A stretch of DNA of 64,000 nucleotides from a bacterium (GTDB taxonomy: Bacteria > Bacillota > Clostridia > Oscillospirales > Oscillospiraceae): contig JAQXJT010000040.1 of the NCBI GenBank assembly GCA_029009095.1, forward strand, positions 1 to 64,000, written 5' to 3'. The notes beneath the pieces were generated by a model. The model did not search any database. It was given only the letters and a program-made list of their open reading frames with translations, and was not told the origin of the DNA. The position numbers and the translations under genes are program-made. Shown in pieces: positions 17,076 through 25,337 of this stretch; position 1 is the first letter of the stretch; each line of letters opens with the position of its first letter.

Positions 17076-18001
17076 ACCCGTTCCGCCACCCGCAGATGGG
17101 CGCTGCGGGCGCGGGGGTTGTCGTTCAATTCCTGCGCGGAGGCCACGATGGGTTTGCGCGTGACGCTGCGCATGGTCTGTACAAAGCCGCACTTGCACAC
17201 GGGGAAGTCCCTCGGGCAGGTGCAGCCGTTTTCTCTGGCGCGGATGGCCGCCTTGGCGATGCGGTCCTCCAGCGAGTGGAAGGTGATAACGCACAGCCTG
17301 CCGCCTGCCTCAAGGCGGTCCATGGCCTCCTCCAGCATCTCCCGCTCCGCATCCAGCTCGTCGTTCACGGCGATGCGCAGCGCCTGAAAGCTGCGCTTGG
17401 CCGGGTGCTGCTTCTCCCGCAGCGCCGCGGCGGGCATGGCGCTCCTGATGATGTCCACCAGCTCCAGTGTGCTCTCGACGGCCTTGCCGCGGCGGTAGCG
17501 GACGATGGCGGCGGCGATCTGGGGGGCGTAGCGCTCCTCGCCGTAGTCCCAGAGCACCCTTTTGAGCTGCTCCTCGCTCCAGCGGTTCACCACCACCCAG
17601 GCGGAGATCCCCTCGCTCCGGTCCATCCGCATATCCAGCGGCGCGTCCGCCATATAGGAAAAGCCCCGCTCCGCCTCGTCCAGCTGGGGCGAGGACACGC
17701 CCAGATCGAAGAGGGCGCCGTTGATCTTCCCGATGCCCAGCTTGTCCAGGATGTTCCCCAGATCGCGGAAATTCCCGTGGACAAAGGTGATACGATCCTC
17801 CAGTCCCCGCAGCCGTTCCCGGGAGCGGGCAATGGCGGTCTCATCCCGGTCGATGGCGACGAGCCGCCCGGTGGTCAGCCTCCGGGCGATCTCCCCGGAG
17901 TGTCCGCCCAGCCCCAGCGTACCGTCCACATAGACGCCCGTGGGGCAGATGTTGAGATTGCTGATACTCTCCGTCAGCAGCACGCTCTTATGCTCCGGCA
18001 T
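17072..18001 (-). CDS. rsmH: 16S rRNA (cytosine-1402-N4)-methyltransferase
   Basis: This 309-aa SAM-dependent enzyme (MraW) methylates C1402 in the ribosomal P site. Seen motifs are HKSVLLTE at the start, the SAM site DGTLGLGGHSG, LFDLGVSSPQLD and the C-terminal TFHSLEDR. Near the end is the paired-Cys block CTCPRDFPVCKCG. The start at 18001 shares one base with the mraZ stop (TGATG). Longer forms of this frame run through mraZ and are not credible. Confidence 0.97.
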   Translation of the reverse strand: MPEHKSVLLTESISNLNICPTGVYVDGTLGLGGHSGEIARRLTTGRLVAIDRDETAIARSRERLRGLEDRITFVHGNFRDLGNILDKLGIGKINGALFDLGVSSPQLDEAERGFSYMADAPLDMRMDRSEGISAWVVVNRWSEEQLKRVLWDYGEERYAPQIAAAIVRYRRGKAVESTLELVDIIRSAMPAAALREKQHPAKRSFQALRIAVNDELDAEREMLEEAMDRLEAGGRLCVITFHSLEDRIAKAAIRARENGCTCPRDFPVCKCGFVQTMRSVTRKPIVASAQELNDNPRARSAHLRVAERV

Positions 18002-18417
18002 CAAAAATCCAGCTCCTCCAGCACGGCGGCGATGTTCTCGGGCGTCACCTCGGCGGCGTTGATCTCCTTCCAGGTCTCCAGATCCCACATCTCCGCATGG
18101 TCGTTGCAGCCCACAATGGCCACATCCTTGTTCAGATGGGCAAACTGCCGCAGGTTCTGGGGCAGCAGGGCGCGGCCCTGCCCGTCCAGCTCGCAGCGGG
18201 CGGCCATGGCAAAAAGCGGACGCATTTTCCGCTGCTTCACCAGGGGCATTTCCCGGCACCGGCGCGTCACTTCCTCCCAGGCCTCCCGGGGGTACACAGT
18301 CAGGCACTGCTCCATGGAGACGGTCACATAAAACTCCTCGCCCAGCTCCGCGCGAAGCCGCGCCGGGATGAAAATTCTTCCCTTGGCGTCCAGTGCGTGC
18401 TCGTATTCGCCGGTCAT
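18001..18417 (-). CDS. mraZ: Transcriptional regulator MraZ
   Basis: This 138-aa protein is the usual first gene of dcw clusters. It has two SpoVT/AbrB-like domains, each containing a D-x-x-x-R-hydrophobic motif (HALDAKGRIFIPARLR and CELDGQGRALLPQNLR). It binds direct repeats upstream of its own operon. AAGGAGGGGACGGC precedes the ATG at 18417. Suitable repeats lie 50-75 bp upstream. Confidence 0.96.
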   Translation of the reverse strand: MTGEYEHALDAKGRIFIPARLRAELGEEFYVTVSMEQCLTVYPREAWEEVTRRCREMPLVKQRKMRPLFAMAARCELDGQGRALLPQNLRQFAHLNKDVAIVGCNDHAEMWDLETWKEINAAEVTPENIAAVLEELDF

Positions 18418-18468
18418 GCCGTCCCCTCCTTTCGCGGTGCAAACTGTGGGATCAGCGTGGGAAAGGTA

Positions 18469-18494
18469 CACACTTTCCACCACTTTTCACCACC
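18469..18494 (-). promoter_or_regulatory. MraZ operator repeats
   Basis: On the minus strand GTGGTGAAAA, GTGGTGGAAA and GTGTGTACC follow each other at 10-bp spacing. This is the expected array of GTGG-type repeats bound by MraZ. They lie just downstream of the -10 element, where binding would repress the operon. Confidence 0.8.
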
Positions 18495-18503
18495 GCGTCT
18501 ATT

Positions 18504-18532
18504 ATTATAGGGGGCACAAAATGAAAATGCAA
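18504..18532 (-). promoter_or_regulatory. dcw cluster promoter
   Basis: TTGCAT (18532-18527), a 17-nt spacer and TATAAT (18509-18504) on the minus strand precede the MraZ repeats. The spacer motif GGGGGCACAAAAT (plus strand, 18510-18522) recurs at 18621-18633. Confidence 0.8.
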
Positions 18533-18699
18533 GCAGAAAATTCCCCGAATTTTCTGCCGGATTTTGCCAGCGGCGACGGCAAACCAAACTGCTTGTGCCC
18601 CGGCGCCCGTTTTGGACGGAGGGGGCACAAAATATGGGGAAAAACTTTTTTCCGGAGGGGAAAAGCGCCCCCTTCCGCCCTTGCGGGGCGAAGAAACAA

Positions 18700-18732
18700 G
18701 AGAGACGCCGTCCCTGTTGTCCGGCGTCTCTC
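18700..18732 (-). terminator. Terminator after mltG
   Basis: GAGAGACGCCG, an 11-nt loop and CGGCGTCTCTC form an 11-bp stem. On the minus strand it is followed by the T-rich TTGTTTCTT. It lies just after the mltG stop and separates it from the mraZ promoter. Confidence 0.7.
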
Positions 18733-18745
18733 TTTGGTTGGTATT

Positions 18746-20209
18746 TTACCCCTCGTAGTAGCTCTGGGTGTGGAGGAAGGCTTCAAACTCGTCCTGGAAG
18801 AGGAAGAATTTGTGGGTGCCGCTCTCTTCGTCCAGGGCATAGAAGAGATACTGGGTGTCGCCGGGGTTCAGCGCCGCCCGGAGGGAGGCCATGCCCGGGT
18901 TGGAGATAGGCCCGGGGGGCAGTCCCTGATATACATAGGTGTTGTAGAGGTTCTCCGTGTTGCGCAGCATGGTGCCTGTGGGCATGGCCACGCCCTCGGG
19001 GTTGCCCTCCCCGTAGAGCACGGTGGCATCCATCTGGAGGGGCATCCCCTGCCGCAGGCGGTTATAGATGACCGAGGAGATCAGGTAGCGCTCATCGTCG
19101 TTGGCGGCCTCCCGCTCGATGATGGAAGCCACGGTGACGGCCTCTTTGTAGGTCATGCCCCGGTCATAGATAAGCTGGAGCATCTCGGCGGTGAGCTTAT
19201 AGTGGAAGTTGGTCAGGAATTTGTTGATGGCCGAGGAAGCCTGCATACCCTGATAGAAGTAGTAGGTATCCGGGAAGAGGAAGCCCTCCAGCCGTCCCGC
19301 GTCGCCCAGCGGCGCGTCCTCCAGGAAGGTGTAGGAAAACTCCGTGTTGGCGGCGGCCTCGTAAAGCTCCTCCTGGGAACAGATCCCGTTTTCCTCCAGC
19401 CGTGCGAAGATCTGCGCCATGGTGAAGCCCTCGGGCAGCGTCACCTTGGTCTGCACCTGGGAGTCGGAGCCCACCTGCATCTTCTTCACCAGCGCCCGGT
19501 AGTCATAGCTGGTGCTCAGCTCATAGGTGCCCGGATCCAGGTGCTCCGCGGCGTGGGAAAAGGAGGCGTAGAATTTGAAGAGCCAGCGGTAGTTGATGAA
19601 ACCGTAGTCCTTGAGCACCTTGGTCACCGCGTCCATGTCCGCCATGCGCACGGTCTTTTCCGTGGTGGTGCCGTCCTCGTTTTCCACGGAGACCACCTGT
19701 TCGGAGAAGTATTCCTCCGGCAGCGTGACCTCCGCCACCAGCGGCTCCTTGTTCAGCGCCAGCACATCCGAGGCGGCCATCCACGCCGCACAGGCCAGCA
19801 CGATGCTCAAACAGATCACGAATGTGGCGTACATGAGCCCGCCCAGGCAGCCCAGCCGCCCGTCCCGGCGGAAGCGCACGGGGCGGTAATCCCGCTCCTC
19901 CTCGCCGAAGTTCCACTTGGGGAGCTTTTCGGGGGGCGGGGCGTCCATTTCGCTCTTTTTGCCGCCCTTCTTCCCCGGGGCGGCGGTTTTTTTCGCCTGA
20001 GGGGGCGTCTCCCCCCGGCTTGTCGGGGCGGACGGGGCCTCTCCGGGCACGAGGGCGGGCTGCTTTTCCTCCCCGCCGCCGATCAGCGCCCGGGCCCGGC
20101 TCTCGAAATCCGTGCGCTCCCGGGCGTCTTCCCCGCGCTGCTCCTCCCCCCGGCCGGGGGCGGCGCTCTCTTCCCGCAGCGGCTGATCGCCGCCAAACTG
20201 TTCTGACAT
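18746..20209 (-). CDS. mltG: Endolytic transglycosylase MltG
   Basis: This 487-aa YceG-like membrane enzyme cuts nascent glycan strands. The N-terminal 110 residues are charged, Pro/Ala-rich and cytoplasmic. A membrane segment at about residues 130-153 follows, and then the LysM-like and catalytic domains. The catalytic Glu lies in VASIIEREA, followed by NRLRQGMPLQMDATVLYG and PGPISNPG. The long disordered head is unusual compared with short-tailed homologues. ATG at 20209 follows GGGAGGAAGCT. Confidence 0.93.
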   Translation of the reverse strand: MSEQFGGDQPLREESAAPGRGEEQRGEDARERTDFESRARALIGGGEEKQPALVPGEAPSAPTSRGETPPQAKKTAAPGKKGGKKSEMDAPPPEKLPKWNFGEEERDYRPVRFRRDGRLGCLGGLMYATFVICLSIVLACAAWMAASDVLALNKEPLVAEVTLPEEYFSEQVVSVENEDGTTTEKTVRMADMDAVTKVLKDYGFINYRWLFKFYASFSHAAEHLDPGTYELSTSYDYRALVKKMQVGSDSQVQTKVTLPEGFTMAQIFARLEENGICSQEELYEAAANTEFSYTFLEDAPLGDAGRLEGFLFPDTYYFYQGMQASSAINKFLTNFHYKLTAEMLQLIYDRGMTYKEAVTVASIIEREAANDDERYLISSVIYNRLRQGMPLQMDATVLYGEGNPEGVAMPTGTMLRNTENLYNTYVYQGLPPGPISNPGMASLRAALNPGDTQYLFYALDEESGTHKFFLFQDEFEAFLHTQSYYEG

Positions 20210-20373
20210 AGCTTCCTCCCATGAGAGTAACCGCCCCCAAAAGGCGGGCATAAGATGGCGCAGACGGTGGATGCGAAAGCTCCTCCGCCCCACGCTCTGT
20301 GTAAGGGTCCCGGCTCATCCCGTGCACAGCCGGGTCAATTCATAACTGGTGCACGGAGAAAGGGAAATGAAAT

Positions 20374-20550
20374 ATGTTCTGCGGAAACAATAACGGCTGT
20401 CTCTGGATCATCATCATTATCATTCTGCTCTTCTGCGGCGGCTGCGGCAGCAGCTTCAGCGGCAACAACGGCTGCGGCTGCGGCTGCGGCTGCAACAATG
20501 GCTGCGGCTGCAACAACGGCTGCGGCTGCAACAACGGCTGCGGCTGCTGA
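20374..20550 (+). CDS. Cys/Gly/Asn-rich microprotein
   Basis: This 58-aa ORF starts at ATG 20374, with AGGG about 9 nt upstream. It begins MFCGNNNGCLW, then has a run of isoleucines and leucines (about residues 12-20) that looks like a short membrane segment. A tail of Gly-Cys pairs broken by Asn-Asn follows, with the unit NNGCGC repeated. Thirteen of the 58 residues are Cys. Similar tiny proteins in clostridial genomes are labelled chorion-class high-cysteine proteins, by composition only. It may be membrane-attached and disulfide-bonded or metal-binding. Function is unknown. Confidence 0.6.
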   Translation: MFCGNNNGCLWIIIIIILLFCGGCGSSFSGNNGCGCGCGCNNGCGCNNGCGCNNGCGC

Positions 20551-20573
20551 GAACGGAAGAATATGCGCCTTCG

Positions 20574-20594
20574 GCGGGGCCTTCGCGGCCCCGC
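20574..20594 (+). terminator. GC-rich hairpin after the microprotein
   Basis: GCGGGGCC and GGCCCCGC form an 8-bp stem with a 5-nt loop 23 bp after the stop codon. There is no T run, so termination would be inefficient. Confidence 0.45.
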
Positions 20595-20644
20595 TCCCAC
20601 TTTGTGGAAGGGAGTCAATTCAGTATGGCCCCCCGCGCGGTTTT

Positions 20645-21361
20645 TCAGACCTGGGAGAACACCTCGCCGATCCTGCCCCGGACGAGCAGATCCGCCTCAG
20701 AGTCCCGGGGCGTCTCAGAGAGGTTCACCAGCACCAGCTTATTCCCCCGGTAGTAATTGATGAGTCCCGCCGCCGGGTAGACGATCAGAGAGGTGCCGCC
20801 CACGATGAGCACGTCCGCCTCCCGGATATACCCGATGGCCTTCCGGAGGTTCTGCTCGTCCAGTCCCTCCTCGTACAGCACCACATCCGGGCGGATCACA
20901 CCGCCGCAATCGCAGCGGGGCACGCCCTCGCTGTCGTTCACCGTCTCCACGGGGTAGCGCTTCCCGCAGCGCTCACAGTAGCAGCGGAGGGTGGAGCCGT
21001 GGAGCTCGATGACCTCCCGGCTGCCGGCGGCCTGGTGCAGCCCGTCGATGTTCTGGGTGATCACCGCCCGGAGCTTCCCCTCCCGCTCCAGCTCCGCCAG
21101 ACGGAGGTGGGCCCGGTTGGGCCTGGCGCCGCGCACCACCAGCTTATCCCGGTAAAAGCGGTAGAACTCTTCCGGGTTCGCCGCGAAAAAGCTATGGGAG
21201 ATGATCGTCTCCGGGGGATACCGGTACTGCTGGTGATAGAGTCCGTCTACGCTGCGGAAATCCGGGATGCCCGACTCGGTTGACACGCCCGCCCCGCCGA
21301 AAAACACGATATTGTCGCTGCCGGCGATCCATTCCCGGAGCGTGTCGATCTCATGGTTCAT
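20645..21361 (-). CDS. NAD-dependent protein deacylase (sirtuin)
   Basis: This 238-aa Sir2-family enzyme removes acyl groups from lysines using NAD. It has the NAD site GGAGVSTESGIPDFRS, the TQNIDGLHQ motif and the catalytic His in ELHGS. A zinc site is formed by CERC and, 18 residues on, CDC. Length and order fit bacterial CobB. ATG at 21361 follows AAGGGGGGAGAGC. The gene is monocistronic and divergent from the BTAD regulator. Confidence 0.93.
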   Translation of the reverse strand: MNHEIDTLREWIAGSDNIVFFGGAGVSTESGIPDFRSVDGLYHQQYRYPPETIISHSFFAANPEEFYRFYRDKLVVRGARPNRAHLRLAELEREGKLRAVITQNIDGLHQAAGSREVIELHGSTLRCYCERCGKRYPVETVNDSEGVPRCDCGGVIRPDVVLYEEGLDEQNLRKAIGYIREADVLIVGGTSLIVYPAAGLINYYRGNKLVLVNLSETPRDSEADLLVRGRIGEVFSQV

Positions 21362-21565
21362 GTGCTCTCCCCCCTTGGAAACAGTATTATACCAAACCCT
21401 GTCCCCTCTTGCAACCGGGAAAATCACGGGGTGGGGGGACGCGCCCTCCGGGCCAGCCGCATTTCATTGTGTGCAATTCATAGTATCTCAGAGGAATTTC
21501 GTAAAACACCCAAATAATTTTGTTGAATTTTGTTACTATTTTCTCTTTTCTTTTTGATTGCCGAA

Positions 21566-21574
21566 TGTTATACT
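21566..21574 (+). promoter_or_regulatory. Extended -10 promoter of the BTAD regulator
   Basis: TGTTATACT is an extended -10 (TG-n-TATACT) in AT-rich DNA about 76 bp upstream of the regulator start. No good -35 is visible. Confidence 0.45.
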
Positions 21575-21649
21575 TCCCCTGAAATATGTTCTCTGTGAAC
21601 AGCAGAGTTTCCATGATCCCGATTCTTCGTTGGAAGGGAGTGTAAGAAT

Positions 21650-22894
21650 TTGTCGGAACAGCAGGCCAAAAAGTTGACCGTCTCCATGCTCGGCGGTTTC
21701 AGAATGTACTGGGGCGGCGAGGAGTTCCGCATCAAATCCGGCAGCTCCACCAAGCCCGCGCACATTCTCCAGCTCCTTCTGTATCATGCCCCGGATCGTG
21801 TCACCACCGCGAAGCTGATCGAGTGTCTCTTCGCGTATGACGACATCCTCAACCCGAACAATAGTCTCAAAGCCTCCGTCAGCCTTCTCCGCTGCCAGTT
21901 GGAGGCCACGCCCCTTCCCCAGATGGATTTTATCACCTTCCAGAACCGCAGCTATGTTTGGAACGAAGCGCTTACCCCCGAGGTGGACGCCCGCGTTTTT
22001 GAGCGTCTCGCCGGGGAGGCAGCCAGGGCCGGGGGCGAGGAAGCCATCCGTCTCTCCTACGAGGCCTGCCGGTACTACGGCGGTGCTTTCCTCCCCGCGC
22101 TGGTGGGCGTGGACTGGGCAGAGGTGCTCAATGTGCACTACGGCAACCTCTACGCCGCGCTGGTACGGCGACTGGGCAAGCTGCTCTGCGAACGCGGGCG
22201 GGTGGAGGACGCCCTTGCCCTGGCCCGGGAGGCCCAGAGCCGTCTCCCCTCCGACGAGTGGCTCATCATGCAGATGCAGTGCCACATGGAGCTGGGCCAG
22301 TGGGACAGCGCCAAGCAGGTCTACATGGACGCGGTGACAACCATGGCCCGGGACTACGACGTACAGCCCTCGGCGGAGCTTCTGGCCCAGTACCGGGTGA
22401 TCAGCTCCAAGCTGGTGAACCATCTGGGCGCCTTCTCCGATATGCTCGACGACATCCGGGAGGAGGCTTTCGTGGGCGGCGGCTATTTCTGCACCTTCCC
22501 CGGCTTCATCGACTCGGCCCGGATCACCGTACGCACCATGGCCCGCAGCGGTCTGTCCTGCTTTTTGATGCTGGTCTCCCTCAGCGACGGCAGCAAGCTG
22601 CCCATTCCCAGCGGCGCCAAGCTGGACGACGTCACCGTGAAGCTCCAGGAGGCCATCCGCATGTCCCTGCGCCGCAGCGACTTCTTCACCCAGTATAACC
22701 AGAGCCAGTACATCATCTTCCTCCAGGGCACAAACCGGGAAAACTGTTCGCTGGTGCAAAAGCGCATCGAGAACAACTTCCGCGCCTTCTCCGTCCGGGA
22801 CACCCGCCTCCAGTTCGAGTGCCACACGGCGCTGCTGGAGACGCTGGACGAGCTGAAAAATCCCGCCCCGCTCCAGTGGACGGTACGCCAGTGA
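21650..22894 (+). CDS. BTAD-type regulator with possible degenerate GGDEF domain
   Basis: This 414-aa protein has three parts. Residues 8-95 resemble the OmpR-like winged helix of SARP/BTAD regulators (LTVSMLGGFRM, then SLKASVSLLRCQLE). Residues 105-255 are helical TPR-like repeats of the bacterial transcriptional activator domain. From about residue 285, the pattern RRSDFFTQYNQSQYIIFLQGT and a following amphipathic helix resembles a GGDEF fold with the catalytic GGDEF replaced. The DNA-binding role is supported by the first two parts; the last part is a suggestion. It probably starts at TTG 21650, with AAGGGAG at good distance. Targets are unknown. Confidence 0.7.
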   Translation: MSEQQAKKLTVSMLGGFRMYWGGEEFRIKSGSSTKPAHILQLLLYHAPDRVTTAKLIECLFAYDDILNPNNSLKASVSLLRCQLEATPLPQMDFITFQNRSYVWNEALTPEVDARVFERLAGEAARAGGEEAIRLSYEACRYYGGAFLPALVGVDWAEVLNVHYGNLYAALVRRLGKLLCERGRVEDALALAREAQSRLPSDEWLIMQMQCHMELGQWDSAKQVYMDAVTTMARDYDVQPSAELLAQYRVISSKLVNHLGAFSDMLDDIREEAFVGGGYFCTFPGFIDSARITVRTMARSGLSCFLMLVSLSDGSKLPIPSGAKLDDVTVKLQEAIRMSLRRSDFFTQYNQSQYIIFLQGTNRENCSLVQKRIENNFRAFSVRDTRLQFECHTALLETLDELKNPAPLQWTVRQ

Positions 22895-22916
22895 GAAAAC
22901 AGGATCGTACATACAG

Positions 22917-22954
22917 CAAGACCCCCCGGACTCCGCAGAGTCCGGGGGGTCTTG
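22917..22954. terminator. Hairpin between convergent genes
   Basis: CAAGACCCCCCGGACTC, loop CGCA and GAGTCCGGGGGGTCTTG form a perfect 17-bp stem. It lies between the BTAD gene and the convergent pilT and could stop transcripts from both sides. Confidence 0.75.
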
Positions 22955-22977
22955 CCGCGGTTTGGCCCCGCGCGTCC

Positions 22978-24042
22978 TTACGCTCTCAGCCGCCGGGACA
23001 TGGTCTCATAGTGGATGCAGTAGGTCAGCGCGGTCTCCCGGGAGATCACGCCCTTTTGCACCATCTCCAGCAGGCTCCCGTCCATGGTGCGCATCCCCTG
23101 GGCCGCGCCGGACTGGATCACGGAGTCCATCTGGAAGGTCTTGCTCTCCCGGATCAGATTGCGGATGGCGATGTTGGCATACATGATCTCAAAGGCCGGG
23201 TGCAGCCGCCCGTCCAGTCCGGGCACCAGTTGCTGGCTGATCACCGCCTGCAGGACGGTGGAGAGCTGGAGGCGGATCTGGGATTGCTGGTTGGCAGGGA
23301 AGCTGTCGATGATGCGGTCCACGGTGTTGGCCGCGCCAGTGGAGTGGATGCTGGAGAAAAGGAGCTGGCCGGTCTCGGCGGCGGTCATGGCCGCCTCGAT
23401 GGTCTCGCAATCCCGCATTTCGCCCAGCAGTATCACATCCGGGCTCTCCCGCAGGGCGCTGCGCAGCGCGCCGAGGAAGGTACGGCAGTCGCTGTAGATC
23501 TCCCGCTGGGAGACGATGCACTGTTCGTGCCGGTGGATATACTCCAGCGGATCCTCCAGCGTGATGATATGCCCGCTGCGGCTGCGGTTGATGGCGTCGA
23601 GGATGCAGGCCAGGGTGGTGGTCTTTCCGCTCCCGGCGGGGCCGGTGACCAGCACCAGTCCCTTTTTCAGCTCCGCGCAGCGCATCACCTCCGGGGGGAT
23701 GTCCAGTTCCCGGGCGCTGGGCAGCTCAAATTTGATGACCCGCACCACCGCTGAGAGACTACCCCGCTGGTGATACACATTGATGCGGAAGCGCCCCACC
23801 CCCGGCAGGGCAAAGGAGAAGTCGTCGTCCGCGTCCGGGCGGCTCAGGCTCTCCCCATCCCGACCGGCCTGCCGGTAGATGGCGCGGATCAGCTCCTCGG
23901 TGTCCCGGGGCAGCAGTCTGCCCGTCTCCGTCAGCCGTTCCTGCCGCCCGTCCACCTTAAAGGTCAGCGGAAGCCCCGGAATGATAAAGATGTCGGAAGC
24001 GTCCGCCTCCACGCTGCGCCGCAGCAGTTCCGTGATCTCCAT
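22978..24042 (-). CDS. pilT: Type IV pilus retraction ATPase PilT
   Basis: This 354-aa hexameric secretion ATPase has Walker A GPAGSGKTTTL, an Asp box (ITLEDPLEYIH), Walker B (ILLGEMRD) and a His box (LLFSSIHSTGAANTVDRI). The motif AIRNLIRE near residue 270 is characteristic of PilT, which drives pilus retraction, rather than of the PilB extension motor. It is the last gene of a tight minus-strand operon with PilC/GspF. No PilB is in the window. Confidence 0.9.
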   Translation of the reverse strand: MEITELLRRSVEADASDIFIIPGLPLTFKVDGRQERLTETGRLLPRDTEELIRAIYRQAGRDGESLSRPDADDDFSFALPGVGRFRINVYHQRGSLSAVVRVIKFELPSARELDIPPEVMRCAELKKGLVLVTGPAGSGKTTTLACILDAINRSRSGHIITLEDPLEYIHRHEQCIVSQREIYSDCRTFLGALRSALRESPDVILLGEMRDCETIEAAMTAAETGQLLFSSIHSTGAANTVDRIIDSFPANQQSQIRLQLSTVLQAVISQQLVPGLDGRLHPAFEIMYANIAIRNLIRESKTFQMDSVIQSGAAQGMRTMDGSLLEMVQKGVISRETALTYCIHYETMSRRLRA

Positions 24043-24045
24043 AGC

Positions 24046-24456
24046 TCAATCCTCCTGCCAGAGCGTCAGGGAGGTGTCCTCCTCCCAGAGCGCCCGCTTT
24101 GTCCATTGGGTGACCTCCGTCCCCCCCTCGCCGTCGGGAGCCACGGCCATGCAGAGTTCCCAGCCGTCTCCCTCGATCTCGCCGTAGAGGACGCCATCCT
24201 CCACCCGTGCCCACGCGGGCAGCCTGTCCATGTTCCACGCGCCATCCTCAAAGGCTTCGTCCGCCTCCGCCAGACAGCGCTGTCCCCGGCTCTCGCAGCG
24301 GTAGATCTCCTTCACCGTGTCGGCGTAGCGCTCGGTCATGGCCCGGTCGGCCTTCACCGTGGCCACGCAGAGGGCCGAGAGCACCGTCACGCACAGCAGC
24401 GTCACCGTAAATAGGATCAGCACGCCCGGAAAGCGGGCCGATGCTCTGTCCTTCAT
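24046..24456 (-). CDS. Pilin-like small membrane protein 1
   Basis: This 136-aa protein has one N-terminal membrane helix (about residues 10-32) and an acidic, Trp-containing outer domain (WNMDRLPAWARVEDGVLYGEIEG). The topology matches minor pseudopilins, but there is no clear prepilin peptidase site (G-F-T-L-x-E). It lies 3 bp upstream of pilT and overlaps the gene before it by ATGA. Function is inferred from context only. Confidence 0.65.
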   Translation of the reverse strand: MKDRASARFPGVLILFTVTLLCVTVLSALCVATVKADRAMTERYADTVKEIYRCESRGQRCLAEADEAFEDGAWNMDRLPAWARVEDGVLYGEIEGDGWELCMAVAPDGEGGTEVTQWTKRALWEEDTSLTLWQED

Positions 24457-24887
24457 GCCCCGCTCCCCCTTTCACTCTCCGGCACATACCGGCTCACCGA
24501 AAGGCTGTAGCGCACGCTCTCTCCCCGCCATACCGCGAAGTGGCCCGTGCGCACCACGCCCCGCGCCGCGCTCTCCTCCGTGCTCTCCAGCGTAAGGCGC
24601 AGCCAGCCCTCCTCCGCAGGGCAGAGGAAGCCCCGGCTGTCATAGTAGAGCGTCCCGCCGCCGTCCCCGCCCAGCGCCCGGGAGACCTTCTCCGTCTCCG
24701 GAGCGGCGGCATAGGCCTCCGCCGCGCTGCGGCAGAGCTGCACGGCCAGGTTTTTCTCCGCCGTCTCCCGGCTGATGCGCCAGCACCCGGCGAAGAGGGG
24801 CACCAGCACCCCCAGGCAGAGGAGAAAGATCAGCGCCAGCAGCGGGAGATGCAGATCCCCCAGGGATGCGTATTTGCGTCCGTTCAT
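24453..24887 (-). CDS. Pilin-like small membrane protein 2
   Basis: This 144-aa protein has a hydrophobic helix at about residues 14-34 followed by an extracellular domain. It starts at ATG 24887, overlapping the stop of the preceding gene (ATGA), and its own stop overlaps the next start in the same way. Longer forms of the frame lie inside the DUF4860 gene and were rejected. No known domain is recognised. Confidence 0.65.
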   Translation of the reverse strand: MNGRKYASLGDLHLPLLALIFLLCLGVLVPLFAGCWRISRETAEKNLAVQLCRSAAEAYAAAPETEKVSRALGGDGGGTLYYDSRGFLCPAEEGWLRLTLESTEESAARGVVRTGHFAVWRGESVRYSLSVSRYVPESERGSGA

Positions 24888-25336
24888 CTGCCTCTCCCCC
24901 CTTCCGTCCGCAGCGCCGCCAGAGCCTGCCGTCCGTCTATGTCGATCCGCAGCAGTCCCCCCTCCTCCGTAACGGAGAAACTCTCCACCGGCGCGAGACA
25001 GTTGGCCCACGACGGTTCATAGGGGCTGCCGCAGCGGCTCAACTCCTCCCGGAGCTGCCCCTCGAAGAGGTAGATGCGGGTCTCGTATCCGCTCTCCCCC
25101 TCCTGCAGCACCAGCGCGCAGCCCTCAGGGCCCTCCGCCACGCTCACGCCGTCCGCCCGGTCGGCGGCGGCCAGTCGGGTCTGCACATAGGCAAGGGTGC
25201 TGCGCAGGGCGTAGTTCTCCTCCTGCCGTCCGGTGACCATCCCATAGATGCTGGCGCCGAAGATGGTCAGTACCAGCGCGGCGATCAGCAGCAGGGCATG
25301 GAGCAGGGGAAAGGTGGCTTTTTCCTGTCCGATCAT
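24884..25336 (-). CDS. DUF4860-like pilus-associated protein
   Basis: This 150-aa protein has an N-terminal hydrophobic helix (about residues 10-33) after MIGQEKATFPLLHALL. Its outer domain contains RIYLFEGQLREELSRCGS. The pattern resembles DUF4860 proteins, which occur next to PilT/PilC-type genes in clostridia. It probably forms part of the pilus or its assembly platform. Translation is coupled to both neighbours. Confidence 0.65.
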   Translation of the reverse strand: MIGQEKATFPLLHALLLIAALVLTIFGASIYGMVTGRQEENYALRSTLAYVQTRLAAADRADGVSVAEGPEGCALVLQEGESGYETRIYLFEGQLREELSRCGSPYEPSWANCLAPVESFSVTEEGGLLRIDIDGRQALAALRTEGGRGR

Positions 25337-25337
25337 A

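Noticed and set aside
18002..18442. Fusion of mraZ region and RsmH in one long frame
   Set aside because: mraZ occupies this stretch in another frame with its own ribosome binding site, and RsmH begins normally at 18001.
20455..20550. GGCTGC tandem repeat as a simple-sequence artefact
   Set aside because: It lies in frame in a short ORF with a start codon, nearby AGGG and a stop, so a coding origin is more likely.
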